Positions 11,059-24,700 of a stretch of DNA of 64,000 bases are shown piece by piece. A program made the translations under genes and the position numbers. Where the stretch lies: positions 1,144,048 through 1,208,047 of the forward strand of contig JAJEKB010021013.1 of assembly GCA_022393335.1 (NCBI GenBank), read 5' to 3'. This DNA comes from Macrotrachela quadricornifera (lineage: Eukaryota; Rotifera; Eurotatoria; Philodinida; Philodinidae). Under the pieces are notes generated by a model. The model was not told the DNA's origin. It did no database searches and was given only the letters and a program-made list of their open reading frames with translations. How positions within the stretch are numbered: position 1 is the stretch's first letter; every line of letters begins with the position of its first letter.

Positions 11059-12760
11059 TATATATTATAAATAAGTCAGAATCCTTAATCTATACCTTCA
11101 CTCACTAGAAAATGTCTAAAAGACTTACAATTGATTATGTTTGTCTGTGTTAAGATATTCCCTATGAAAGAAAAACCATTTCTCTTTGAATTGAAATGCA
11201 TATGAATATTTCTCGCTAAAGCCAAATAGTTTTCTTATCGACTAGTCTTGTTATCTATAGCTGCCCGCTGCTATAATAAAAGAATACATTTGCACTTAAA
11301 CTTAATGTCTTCTGGGCGATTGAGGAACATTTGTCCGCACAGACTTATAAGTTAGAATACAAAACAATGTTAACAGATCGTAAATTATTCTTTCTTATTT
11401 CTTTCTATATCTCATTGGCTTTAACTTTTCAACTCATGCATAGACGATACAGTAATAGGAGCATCATTGAAAAAAAATATTTTTAGAAATAAACTGCATA
11501 CGTAAAATACAATTCACAAGGGGCAGCATGAAAATGAGAGGCTATAGATTAAACATTTCAAAAAGACCGAATAGTAACCCGAGTTTAATAAGTGTTCGAT
11601 ATCTTGTGCTATACAATTCTTTTACATCTGCTCTCTCATATGAGCAGATGAAAGCATATAGATGCAAAATAAAAAGATATTACAAGCAAAGATTTTACAG
11701 TGTAGTACGAATAACAAGACACAATGGAAAGATTCGAAACAAACCATTATGTTATCTATACCATGTACGAAATAATCAAAATCGCCTTATTTCTTAATTT
11801 TCCTTTTAGCTTAAAAATCTTGAGATAGAAGAAAAAAGGATAGGAAAATGTTAAAGCTTGATAACTTCAATTAAAAACACATAATACTCTATCACTAATC
11901 AATAGAAGATAGTCGTCAATTGGATTGATACGTTCACAGTGTCTCTACACGCTCATATTTTCTATGAACGATTTCTTAAAAAATCTTCTGAAAAATTATA
12001 TCGAATGATACTAGATACCTCTAGATTCATATATCAATGACATTAAGTAGTAAAATAATGAACTGATAGTATAATCTAAAAAAAACTTTTTCCTCTTAAA
12101 AACTCATTTTCTCCAATGAATATTTGAAAGATCGAACCGTCATTCAAGTAAAAAAAAGGGATTGACTGATTTTTGTGTAAGACAGTAGTAGTCATTTTTA
12201 TTTTTCTGTCACTGAATTGAAAATAAATATTTATTATTCATGAGAGAAGAGTATTCAAGATGCCATTGAAGTGTCTGCTTCATATTTCAACATCATCTTT
12301 TTCGTAGATGAAATCCAACCTATAAATTATTCACAGTGGAGAGAACACAAAAAACTTTGATGCAGAATTACTACCTCAGTAATTTTGTTCTGTACAAAAT
12401 GCTGACGAAATTTATGTTCTTATTGATTCTTATCAATATAATCAGTATTTTTAATCGTACAGAGAAAACGATATTTTTATGCGCAACTGATGTCCATGTT
12501 TGAGAATGTCGACAAATTCTACGCGCACAAATGCTTACTTAAATAATATTTAAATACATTGAGATGAAAAAGAGAAGAAAGCTGTTAGCGCAATTCCTGA
12601 CTGGATTAAAAATGTGAAATACGATATACATATTTTTAATAATCACTTCAAAGCCGTATTTGATGTATATTCGAATATACTTGGCCACTGTTCCTTACTC
12701 TGTAGCATCGAACTTCAACAAGAAAATACTCCAAAGATATTCTAACTAGACTTCGTTCAT
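11059..12760. other. Intergenic, no gene seen
   Basis: A+T-rich. The 89-codon frame at 11528-11797 (+) is basic and featureless and is not called. No repeats stand out. Confidence 0.45.
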
Positions 12761-13301
12761 ACCAGAGACTGACGGTATTGCAAAAGTTCAGTACTGTCTC
12801 GTACCGTGTAGCTTTTTGATCTGCATCATACCGTATCGTACCGTACTGTCACTGGCTGAGGCTCACGTTACACCGCCTCACGAAATACCATCTCGTTAGA
12901 ACAAGTTTTTAGCAGTAATCACGATCCACAAATTGACAATTCAAGGAAATTTCTAGAATTCCTTGAATTACAAGGCATTCTTGATAGTGAGGCTAAAGGC
13001 TTCTTTCTCTTAATAGATATAGTGGGATTCAAAGAATTCTAGAAAATTAAACAATTTAAGAAAATTTCTAGAATTTATTGAATTTATTGAATTGCCAATT
13101 TCTGGATCGTGGTTATATCTCATGTCACTAGAAATCATTTTCAGAAGATTATTCTTCTTATGACGACACGGAAAAGCGGTATAGCCATCTGATACCACGT
13201 ACCGTACCGTATCGCCCTACTTCTTTGTTTTTCCATACCACACCGTCTCGTGCCGAGACGAGACAGTACGGTATGGATACCGCATACTGTCAGTCTCTGG
13301 T
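12761..13301. repeat. 541-bp element with terminal inverted repeats ACCAGAGACTGACxGTAT
   Basis: The left end ACCAGAGACTGACGGTAT and the inverse complement of the right end, ACCAGAGACTGACAGTAT, differ at one base. Inside are further imperfect palindromes: CAAGGAAATTTCTAGAATTCCTTG near 12941, split as CAAGGAAATTTC and its partner, and GTACGGTA/TACCGTAC strings at both sides. The short frames here are antisense noise. Non-autonomous DNA transposon; flanking duplications are not convincing. Confidence 0.65.
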
Positions 13302-14919
13302 TTATACATGACTTCTGATAGTCCTTGAAGACGCATTTCACAACATGTGACAAATTCTGAACTACGTTTCTCATGGTGTATAATAGCCTCAAAAGGCCGT
13401 CTATCTCTATCTGTCACGGCTTATAATATTCTGTCGATCACAGTTTGTGATGCTATCTTGGGCTGTCGGCCATGGTCTCTTAAGGAAGGAGGTAGTGGGA
13501 CAAAATGTCTACTCCTAAACTTCAATTTTATCTTTCAGATCGTATTTCATAAAAACCTATTATCTAACTAGAGTAATGATGGGCGCTAATGTACACTTAA
13601 TCTACATAAAAGGAACGTATTATCTCAATAAGCAATAATAGATGCAGACTTTTCAAAATGTCCCAAAACTTTGGTAAATGGTGTAAATACAGTAGTGGAA
13701 CAAATCACTGACTTATAGATCTACCTTTTCGAATATGGAAAAGACCATTCATACGATTCAATTAGAATTCATTTATACTATTCTTATAGAGCTTTCAAGG
13801 CGCATCTTTAAAACAAAATCAAGATTTTATCATTTATCTATGTCAAGATATATGAAAAATAAAAAATGTCGCAAAACTTTTGGAACATCTGATATATCCG
13901 ATAATAAACTTTTCGTGAAAGATCTTTGTTTCTTTGTAGAAATCTCTCTGATTTCCACAAAACAGAAGTACTTTTAGACAGAAGATGTAAATGTTATGAA
14001 TGACTTCTAATATAATACTTTGCTCAAAAAAAAAGCCCGATAATTATTCATTAACGAGTCTTATCTGCAGATTTAAAAAACCAAGGTGAACAATATAATT
14101 GAAGATTATTGATGTTAACTAATAAGGAATTCAATCGAATAGTATGTTAACAGAGGGCATCCCCAGCTGTCAGACTCTGTTCGAAGTCATATTTTGGCTA
14201 TGAGTAGGATTTGATGAGATTAACACGAAACGCATCGGCGAAATTAAACTCTGCATTCATTTAATTCTTTTATACTTACGAACATAAGTTCTCTACTGAA
14301 TTATTTCATAAAGGGTCGATTATCGAAAAGCAAAAGTTGTGATTAGCAGATGGGACTTATCTCTTCGTCAAAGGATAGGGTCAATTTGTTTTCGATTAAA
14401 ACCCTCACTCTTAAAAATCTACAAACTGCAGAGGGCTAAGATGAATAATGTAACTTCTCGACTAGCGGGATTATACTGTCGTTTCTCTGTTTGAACAAAT
14501 TTTTTTCTCTAATAAGAAAAAAGATTTTCAGTAATGTTAACAGTAAATAAAGTTAAAAGATTCTTTTTTCTGTTCTAATGATCACTTTCATCATTTTTGA
14601 ATGTTTGCATATGTTATGCATATTCATTCAAATGAAACTAAATCGATTAAAAAAAGGCACTCAGAATTTTTTTTACTGACGTTGTTCGTTAATAGTGTTG
14701 ACCCTGAGTTTCGAAATGATTGATTCGAAAGAAATCGAATCTTTGATGATTATTTTTATTATACTTAGTTTGTTATGATACATATTAATATATTCTTAGA
14801 TAAAATACCTTTATTTATTTATATTTTAATTCATTATATCCATGTCAAAACTGAGTATGTGATCAAAAATAATGGTGCATTCTTATAATGGGAAATATAA
14901 AGCAGAGTAATGGCAAAGT
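13302..14919. other. Intergenic, no gene seen
   Basis: Contains only short frames (13347-13571, 13735-13977). AAAATGTCxCAAAACTTT occurs twice (about 13656 and 13864), suggesting an old element, but I cannot define its ends. Confidence 0.4.
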
Positions 14920-16200
14920 TTCTTATCAGATATCCAGGCAACACATGATAATAGTGATCAACACATCTGTCCCGCATATACAAATCGCGACCACTACCCT
15001 TCTACAAAGTAGCAGTAAGAGATAAAGTGCATTCAATACATCAAGAAATTACAGATGAATTAAGTCAATATCACACCTTCGAAAAAATCGGCAGGTTTTA
15101 ATTTGATATTGAATATTATGATTAAAAAAATTCTTCTGTGCTATATTGATTGCTTGGCAAAATGTTTTAATGTATGGTTGAACGAAGGTAAATTTCCAGA
15201 TGCATGGAAACTAGCAAAGATAGTAACCCCAGAATAAACTGAAATCAGGTGTTCCTAAATATGATCAAATACGTCCAATCTTTTTGTTAGCAGTATACTC
15301 AAATTTGTGATAAAGTATATGCGTATTCACAATAATGGAAACAACCGATTAATATCTCGATAATAGTCGCGCAGTTGTTTCACACATAAGTGAAAAGACC
15401 AATAGGAAATAAAACAATGAATGGAGAAAAAATTGAATTACTTAAGGAATTTAAGTATTTAGGATTCAATTGGACTGATAAAACTATCGTTAAGACCCAC
15501 TGTCGAAAAATGCATTGGAAATATTCAGAGATCTCTAGGTAAATTAAAGTGGTTAAAAGTCAGACGATATATATCGTCTAAAGTGCTTCACCAATACTTT
15601 TTTGCATTTACCTTTCTACACTTTGCATGGTTGTTCCCTTTTTATCTTCTGTTCCTAGAAACACAGCAACAAAAATTTCATGTATATCTTTAACTGGTGT
15701 TTCGTTGTCCCTTTGTGATCGCAGATAATCTTTATAATATTATATCAGAATATCCTTTAGAGTTCTGTGTTAAAAAATATATTCAAAGAAGATTGAGGAC
15801 AATGTATTTGACAAATCTTGGATCCTCACTTTTTTATGATGATATCTTCGTTTAAGATGAATTCTACAAAAGAAAAAATGATCATCTTGGACATTTTTTT
15901 TTCGTATGCGTCGAGTACGTCAATTGATGAATCAACACGAGTCATTTCTTTTAAGATGTTTGCTTTTTATTGAGGCGAATTAATACAAAAGAACGAGTAC
16001 ATAAAATGTTTTAATCTTTTCTCTGCTCCTTCACTTTCACACTTTTTTTTCTCGTTAACCTCTTATATATCTCTTAATATCCTTACAAACGTGATCTAAT
16101 ATTCTTTACAACTATATTGTTAGCTTAAAGTTCTCAATTTTCTTCTTTCATTATCATGTAAACACTCCCGAGTGTCACATTTCGTAGCACAATAAAAAAA
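14920..16200 (+). mobile_element. Decayed non-LTR retrotransposon (LINE) reverse transcriptase fragment and 3' end
   Basis: Broken frames spell a LINE reverse transcriptase. CFNVWLNEGKFPDAWKLAKI (about 15166-15225) is followed, after a frameshift, by NKLKSGVPKYDQIRPI (about 15235-15285). Further on come LLKEFKYLGFNWTD (about 15439-15480) and LGKLKWLKVRRYISSKVLHQ (about 15536-15596), typical of the region after the catalytic palm in jockey/CR1-like elements. Stops and frameshifts are frequent. The 3' part (about 16016-16200) is T-rich, ends ATTATCATGTAAACACTC then AATAAAAAAA, and matches the tail of the copy at 28190-28770. It is 5' truncated and dead. Confidence 0.8.
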
Positions 16201-16658
16201 GAATTCGTCCAACAAAGCTGTAGACTAAGATATATTTCCATGCCACTTCAATATATTGATTTTAAATTCCAAACATTCCAATAGAATTTCTCATATCTTG
16301 TGAACTAACATTGAGTTTTATTTAAAAATGTCATCCATCAGTTTTTGAATAACTCTTCATCATTGATAGCCATCGAGTTCAGGTTTTAGTGGGGAGTGTC
16401 TATCTATATGAGATTCATTATTATTCAGGTAGTTTCAAACCTTTTCACAAGCATCATTACTTCGATAACATAAGATCATCTATTTATCAGCGTTTGAATA
16501 ATGAATTATTTTTACGAAACTGTATTATATTTATCGAGTAATATCAGTCTCATTGAATGTATAAAGTCAGTATATAACGTTTGCAAATAACTCTAGAATA
16601 ATCATAATATATAGTTTTAAACAAAGTTTGTGCACTAAACCGCAATTATATTTGTATT

Positions 16659-17564
16659 CTACTGTAGTTTTGCCACAATTTTCCTTTCTCTTTTAACGAT
16701 AAGATACGCGACAATACCGGTAAATATCACAGTTAACATTTCCAAACCACTACTTGAGAAACCTATATTATGTGCTGCAATCATAAATATCCAAAAATTA
16801 GAATTTCCATGTAAAAATACAGACCATTTTATTATATCAAAGAATGATAAGGATTGTTTAAATATATCTCTACGAATGATTCTTAAACCCGTTAAATAAC
16901 CATATAAACAGTGACCAGGAGTACCAATAGCTATCCGTTGTATTGCTATAATAAATAAGTTCAATACCGTTGAATCAGAACTCCATCCTGTAAATAATTG
17001 ATAAGCTAAATTCTCCATAGTAGAGAAACCTAACGACACAGTTATAGCATAGATTTGATAATCAACTATCATTTGATAATTTATACCTATCTTCCTTTTA
17101 ACTTGATCAACCATTATATACTTTAACGTTTCTTCTACTACACCTCCAATAAGAAATGATAATAAAAATATGAAGAAATAATAACCGAAGTTTTTATCTA
17201 CTTGAAGATTTTTAATGTCTTTGTAGGATTTAAAATTAGGACTTTGAACTTGTTCAATCAATTCAAAGAATTTTTTTGAACCAAAACAAATCATTCCAAT
17301 AATAATGACTATGACATATTGAATTATCATAACTATTATCATACCTAAAGAATTCGATAATACATATAGATTTGATATTAATTCAAAGTTTATATCATGA
17401 TAATTATTTTTCCAATAATAATAAATTAAAACAATTGGAATATAAAATAACGGCATAAATAGAAAAGCTTTCCAATTAAAAATTAATATAATCAATAAGA
17501 ATATAACATTTAAAATAATATAAAGTTTTAATAAAACAGGTAACGTAGACCATTGCAAATACAT
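16659..17564 (-). CDS. PrsW-like intramembrane metalloprotease (CPBP/PrsW clan)
   Basis: A single-exon frame of 301 residues with about eight hydrophobic segments (about 9-30, 33-50, 70-95, 128-147, 165-182, 200-215, 245-262, 270-292). The PrsW pattern is clear. GGVVEETLKY holds E144, E145 and K148 at the end of a helix, then comes STMENLAYQL with E184-N185. GTPGHCLYGYLTG follows with H218, and finally FLHGNSNFW with H252. In characterised relatives, paired Glu and the later His residues act in membrane-embedded proteolysis or bind metal. PrsW in Bacillus cuts an anti-sigma factor; the substrate here is unknown. All key residues are present and there is no frameshift. The family is mainly prokaryotic, so acquisition by transfer is plausible. 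No intron is seen. The start is the first ATG, just before the first helix. Confidence 0.8.
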   Translation of the reverse strand: MYLQWSTLPVLLKLYIILNVIFLLIILIFNWKAFLFMPLFYIPIVLIYYYWKNNYHDINFELISNLYVLSNSLGMIIVMIIQYVIVIIIGMICFGSKKFFELIEQVQSPNFKSYKDIKNLQVDKNFGYYFFIFLLSFLIGGVVEETLKYIMVDQVKRKIGINYQMIVDYQIYAITVSLGFSTMENLAYQLFTGWSSDSTVLNLFIIAIQRIAIGTPGHCLYGYLTGLRIIRRDIFKQSLSFFDIIKWSVFLHGNSNFWIFMIAAHNIGFSSSGLEMLTVIFTGIVAYLIVKRERKIVAKLQ

Positions 17565-17949
17565 AACGTCGATTTATGAATAAAAAAGAAATAAAACATG
17601 TGATGTTGGCTACATGGCAATACTTAACACAGTAACGAAAAAACGAAAAGAAATTTATCCGTTCTTCTCGATAGTCATGTTTATTCTTTTACTCCATCAT
17701 ACGAAACGCACTCTTACATAAATAAGAAACAAAGTGAATGAGGTGAAGGATACAATTATGTATATATCCAACAAATACCTTATGTGAACATTTTTTGAGT
17801 AACAAAACTAATCTTTCTATTCCAACAAATTCAGCTTTTGCCACTATCATCTTCACATACTCAGGTTGAACGATCCGTATCGTTCGATCTGGGTAGTGAT
17901 TATGCCTTCTTAGTTCTATTTTATTTGACAAATATCTTTGTATTCTTAT

Positions 17950-18500
17950 TTACCATATTCTCAATCACTTATTATCTATGACCTGTCGCCAACGCTGTGG
18001 TAAAGAAAAGATTCCATGTTCGTAGAAGTTCTGAGATTTATAGCCAAAATAGTTGACCAGATCCATTTTTAGATCATTCTCATCGTCGAATTTATTTTCA
18101 CGTAAATAATTCAATAAAGAATCAACTCGGTCCGATTATTGACAATATATATTAGCAGTGATGGTGCAAATAGCTGGAAGGAGTACTACACCTGTTTCTC
18201 CCAGTTTCAACCACTATCGTTTGTGCGTATGGTTCACATATAATACCTACTTCTCATCTTTAGTAATAAGATTATAGAACCATTATTGGTTGCAATGAGA
18301 TGTCATTAATTCTATACAAGCATCAATTCTATGTTGAAGCTGATCTGGTAACAACTGAGGTGATGTCCAAACATCATATATCCATGTTTTGCCGAATTGG
18401 CATATAAGATAAATCATTGAGTTCGAACTTGCTGTTCTTGAACTGCGCAGTACGAACGGACACTGCATATGTTGCGCGTTGCTTTACGACTCAAACGAAA
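17950..18500 (-). pseudogene. Mariner (DD34D-type) transposase remnant
   Basis: Minus-strand fragments, out of frame and with stops, follow the order of a mariner transposase. First FRLSRKATRNIC (N-terminal helix-turn-helix part, near 18490), then WIYDVWTSPQLLPDQLQHRI (about 18320-18390). Then comes NLITKDEK followed by a stop where mariner has Trp, and VLYVNHTHKR, carrying the first catalytic Asp. The C-terminal piece MDLVNYFGYKSQNFYEHGIF with LPQRWRQVIDNK lies at about 17990-18075. The segment around the second catalytic Asp appears deleted. A 61-codon open piece survives at 18283-18468. The short frame at 17689-17931 lies beyond the C-terminus and is probably untranslated element sequence. 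Confidence 0.75.
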
Positions 18501-18755
18501 TTCATGAAATAGAAGCACTGTCAGCTTTCGTCGAAAAAAACGCAAAAATTTTTTTATTAATCTAATATAAATTTTTATTTAAAAAGTCTCTTTCAGAAAA
18601 TTTATTAAAAATATCGAAAAAATAAATTAAGCAAAATGATAATTATGACATCTTAACCAATTTGCTTGTTCGAAGAGAGAACATTTCATATCCGATGATC
18701 TAAAAATAATTTATTTTACATGGTTAATTTTGTTTTTGTTGTTGAAAAATAAATA

Positions 18756-21700
18756 TTACCTTGCCGGTAATGATTTTCTATCGAGAATTTTAATAATACA
18801 TAAACGATTTTGAACTTGAAGTAATAAACGATCATTTAAAATTGCAATAAATGGATATAAATTTTGATTAATAAATAAAGTGACAAGTTGTTCACCATTT
18901 GAAACTCGATACATTCGTAATAATTGATCGGAACAAATAATAAATAGATATTGTTCATTATCATATTGATTAATATTACTTAAACAAAGTGCTTCACATC
19001 GACCAGCATCATTATCTAATCGAGCTATTTCACGTGATTTTTCTTTCAAATTATATAAAATTATTGTTTTACTATCTGTAGATAGAAGAACAAGTTGATT
19101 ATCTTTAATAATTAAATGAGATGTATCTTCTAATTGTTGTAAATTTTCATTTTCTTTTTTCCAAATAAATATTTTATTATCATAGGTATGAAAAACAAGA
19201 TAATCATCTATTGAATACATATGAACAATTTGAGATGAATTTAATTGAATAGATGAAAAATTTGTTAAAGTTTGATTAATTAGATTAAATTCTATTAAAT
19301 TAGATTGATTTTTAGATAAAATAAATAATCGATTATCGGAAGTAAGTGTACTCAAAAGACAATCAATAGAAAATTTAATAAGATTTTTTATTTGAAATAA
19401 ATGTGTATCAATTTGAAATATTTGTTTTGTATGTGAACAAAATAGAATAAATGATGATTCAAGTGAATAAATTTCAACTTTTCGATGTTGAAATACATCT
19501 GTTTTCCATAATAGTTTTTTTGTTTTTAATGAATAAATTAGTAAAAGATTTCTTCGATTAACAATTAATATATAAGAGGAATTTTTAGTAAAATAATATT
19601 CTTTTATTGATTCAATTGATAGATGAAAATCAAGTTTATTATTATCATTTAATGTATAAATTTTTAAATTCCTTTAAATAGAATTAGATTTAATTCATTT
19701 TTACATCATTTTACTTACTGATCATTGTCTATAGATGTTATAAATTTATCTAAATGTATACTTAATCGATGATGAATTATTTCCGATGAAACGAGTTGTT
19801 TTGAAGCAACAAGACAAAATAACATTGTCGCATTATATTTATATATATTATTTCCATCAGAACAATACAATGTTATACCATCGGGATGTTCTTTATTGTA
19901 TTATAACGAAAAAATAAAACATATCTTTTCATATTAATTTATTCATACCTGCTTCAAAAACACAATAGTCAATGTAAATATCGAGTTGAGTATGACTCAA
20001 ATGATAAGAAACATGTTTTTGTTGTTTTTTGTCATAGAACCATTCATAAATATCAATAATACCTTTCTGTTTATTAATACAAGCTAGAAATAAAATTAAC
20101 AATTATCTACATTTTATTCAACACATTTTTAGAGAAATTACGAAAAAAATGATCAGTCTCTTATTAGGAATTAACTGACTTCCTGTCTTGTGTTGACTCT
20201 TACGACGATTTCGGTTAAGCGGAGAAGAGGATTCGAACAGGAGAACAATTTCCATTCTCATCCCAACACATCAGAAATTGTCATACTGACTTATGTCAAG
20301 CGTTTTTTGATATTGTATTAAGGTCAATAAAAACTTCTTATTGACTCGTTGTTTTTAACTTAATATAACTATATTAATGAGCAGACGCAAAATGATCTTT
20401 CTTACTAAATCTAACTCACATTGACATTCAGTTGTACTTAATTGACTGTATATTTATCACTGATGAATTCTACTGACATCACTTATGTACCAGAAAAAGC
20501 GAACTATTTCAATAGAATGGTTCATATGAGAAATTACGCTGTATATCATAACTTGCTAATGGCTAAAAAAATTCCTAAATCTTGACTCGAATACAATCTT
20601 GATTTAGCATGCCAATAGTTTCTTTTGGAAAAAATGCTACAAAATACGTTCTATTTGACAAACAGCCTTTCGAAGTGTTTTATATAAGGAATATCGTGAA
20701 ACTGGAGACCTGCAGGCTCATGTTTCTTTGGGCTCGAGCCCGGTTCGGATCAAATATGTCTAGTCAATTTAAATTCTAACATAAACATCTCCATTGTAAG
20801 ATTTATTTAGATAAATCTTACCTAAAAGATTTCCTAATCCACCACTAAATGCAACAGAACTATAATTATCATGGATTAAATCATATTGAATTGTATCATT
20901 CAATGATATTAATGTAAAAGGTTGAAAAATCTTCTCTTTATATAATGGATTAAATATCATGATAGATGTATCTGTTAACCATGCAATTGATTTACTATTC
21001 TGAAGATAAATAACAGATATTGGTAAATGAATAAAATCAATATGATTATAAATTTCAATTGATTGATTTTCATCGTAGATGATTAATGAAATATTTGAAT
21101 TATCGAATGAATAATAGAATTCTACATATAAATCAAGAAGTATACAATGTTGAGAATTATTTATATGTCGATTAATAGTTCGAATTAATTTAATTTGACC
21201 ATTATCATCAATTGAGAAATAAGATATAGTTTGACTTTGTTTTAAAATAACTTTAAGAATTGAATTCTTAACGATAAAATCTTCAATAGTATCATCATTA
21301 AAATCATATTCTGATAATAAACAATCGTTTGAACAATGCCATGTTTGTAAAACATGATTGGCTGATGAAATAATAATAATTATATCCTTTTTTATAAATG
21401 AAACTAAATGATTACATGGGATTTGCATTGTTATTTCTTTTGTTGAACTATTCATTGATATCATTTCTGAATTCGATGTCATACAACATAGATAATCATT
21501 ATTATACAAGCATGATATTAACTTTTCTTCTCTTGTATTTTTCTTATATACAATATCGAATTGCTTCACTGTTGTTCTATGATAGTTGAAAAATCGATAC
21601 ATTTTACTATCATCAGTTACAACAAATAAAGAAAATGGTGAAATTTTTGAATAGATTATATTTCCTGATGAACATTTCATTAAATATTGTTGTCGTTGAT

Positions 21701-24700
21701 CATCTGTAATTAATTGAAGAGGACAATTAATTAAACATTGTTCAAGTAAATTATAAAGTAATTCAGATAATTGTTCTCGAAATGAAAATAAACGATAAAC
21801 TAATTCAAATGGAAGATTATTTGGATATTTATTGACAATATCTAATGATATTTCAAATTGTTTTAAAAGAAATCTTGTTTCACCATTTCCACGATAATTC
21901 ATCATTGTAAATTCATGTAATAAATCTGATAATTTATATTCTCCACAATGAAGGAATACTCTGAGAAAATCTAAATTAAATAATGTGAAATCATGAACAT
22001 ATTCATAACGACCAATATTGAGATATAATTGATGAAGACGTCGAAGATTATATTGTTTCATTGTTTTTTCTTCTAAAGGTTTTTGTGGAGTTAAACATCG
22101 ATCAACAGAAATTATCGTTGTTGTTAAATTATATTTTTTCATTAATTTTGGTGAATAACTCATATCAAATGTTGTTTTATATTGATTAGCAAAATATTCT
22201 AAACGATTTTTTTCTAATATCGTCTTTTCTTTTCGATGCAATGATCCTCGTTCACCTTTCCATGGTTCATATTCTTGAAAACTTCGATGATAACTAAATA
22301 AATCAATTTCAATGTTAGTTATGCTGATCAAATGTTTTAGAAAAAAACCGGCAGTTAAAACAAATTAGTCTAAATTATATCCCAGGCTATCACTTTTTTG
22401 ACTACTGCGTCACAAGCACTCTAGCTCACTTTAACTTTTTACAGTGAGAAAGATACTTTATTTATTCTCTTTCTCGTAGAGAAGAGTCTTAGAAACATTA
22501 ATTGTTTGCTTGATTGATTGCTTGTATGTCCGCAGAGGATCAAAAGACATTAGTGTTGACATAAGGGTAATGATAGACGACGAATTCAAATCTAAGGTCA
22601 GTTTTTTTAAAAATTTCTGAAGCTCAATTATTAAACAAACGACCATTTTTTAATAAAAAACATTTGGTTTTACGAAGTTTAATCAAAGTCAGTTGAGGAC
22701 GAGGAACTTAAATCGGACTTTTTATAAATGAATAGCTTGATGAAAGTTTAGAAGTATGATTTCTATGAGAAAGAGCTGAGCGAGTCTTTAGATGAACGTT
22801 ACTCGTTAATAACCAATCAGTTAATCAATTGCTAATTGGTTACTAACTCATAATCCATCGCTGGTTATTCCTGATAGTCAATGAATCACCTCTATAAATG
22901 ACTGATTAACAATGATAATATATGATGATCGATAAGCATGGAACATGCTAAGATTGACTGGACGTAATCTCTTACAAGTGCGATTTTTTTATCGCAGTTG
23001 AACACATGAGATGAGAGTTAAAAATATATTCTTATTGTAACTTACAAGTAAACACAAGGAATACCATCGATATCTTTTTCAATTAAATATTTATGCATAT
23101 CATTTCTAATACGAATCCATAAATTTGATGGTAATCGAAATAATCCTAATGGTGGTAAATAATGAACAAAAACAGATTGTAAAATTTCATCATCTAATGA
23201 AAGAATATCTTCAATTTCATATTCACTTAATCCACCAGATAATTGAAGATAATGCATTGCACGACGAAATAATATTTGACCATGTTTATTACCTAATTGA
23301 TCATACATATATTCAATAGCATCACCTGTATAGTCTATTGATAAAAAAGCTTTATTAGGAATTTGATCATATGAATGCCATGTTAATGTTTGATCATAGA
23401 GAAGTGAAAGAAAAAGTGGATCAATTTGATGTCTTTGAGTAAGTTTTGGTTTAAGCCATTCATATTGTATTGGTGTTAAACAACGTCGATCCTGTTTAAG
23501 CCAAGAATGTAAGACTTCTTCAGCTGTATTTTCATCAAATGGTTTTATTTCAATTTCTATTAAACCATCTTTATAAATTGTTTTTAATTGTTGATAAATA
23601 TCAATTTTTTTTCTTTCCATTCCAACTTCAATATCAGGAATTGTTGAAAATATACATTTAACATTTGATGATAATGGAAATGTTTCTGGTAACCATTTTG
23701 ATAAATTATCTAAATCAATCATTTGAAGTTGATCAAGTGCATCAAGAAGAAGAATAAGATTTTCATCTTTTGGTATACGTAATAAAATATTCTCAAATAT
23801 TTCTTTAACATTATCAAAATTTGATGGAATATTCAAATGATAAATTTTACAAATTTGTTGGATAATAGATATCAATGGACGACGAATATCACTTGATGAT
23901 GGAGTTGCACCCAAAAACTGTATAATAACAGATACATCACTCGTTTGGGAATACCAACTTGGAATCTACAAATCATTATAATCAATTAAATTATCAATCT
24001 CGATTGTAAATTGAAAGAGAACTATCCTGAACTGGTCTAATGAAGAATCGATCGAACCGGCACAACCGCGGTTTGTATCACATGAAAAGTATTTTATTCT
24101 TTAAGAGTTGTCATCATATTTCGCGATGTTGAACATTTTAGAAATTATACTATATAAATGAAATATAGTTCTACTTACTTCATTAACAAGTTTAGCCATA
24201 ATTGATGATTTTCCAGTACCTGAATGTCCAAGTAAAACACAAGGAGAATTTGTTGATGATGTAATAAATGTCTTAACCTATAAATAATACATCGAAATAT
24301 TCATTAAAATATATATCTATGCTTCACTTTTTGAAAAACATCCGGTCGAGGAAAAAATCGTTGTGTTAATAAGTTACATTGAATGGCATGTTCTAAAATT
24401 TGATTATATAATAAGTCTTCTCGTTTATTTTCATATATTTTCATATGATAATCAATTTGTGATTGAACTGCATAATAAAAATCATCAAAAAATTTTGATA
24501 AATATTTCATTCGATCACTTTCATCTTTCCATCGTAACTATTATGAAACAAAAAGACGTTCTATAGATTTATATAAGAAAACAAATAATTTACTTTATAC
24601 GTATAAATCTCTGATGCATCAATTGATTGTTGAAGTAATTGTTTTAAATCATTTAACAATTGTTCTGATTCACCTTTATCATCATTATCATGAAATTTTG

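Noticed and set aside
11528..11797. 89-codon plus-strand frame
   Set aside because: Basic composition without any motif, and no splice or promoter evidence.
17689..17931. 80-codon minus-strand frame between PrsW and the mariner remnant
   Set aside because: It lies just beyond the transposase C-terminus and is probably trailing element sequence; no domain is recognised.
20084..20821. Continuation of NWD exon 9 to the stop at 20769
   Set aside because: A GTAAG donor at 20821 joins in phase to the exon at 20083 and continues the propeller, so the extra codons are intronic.
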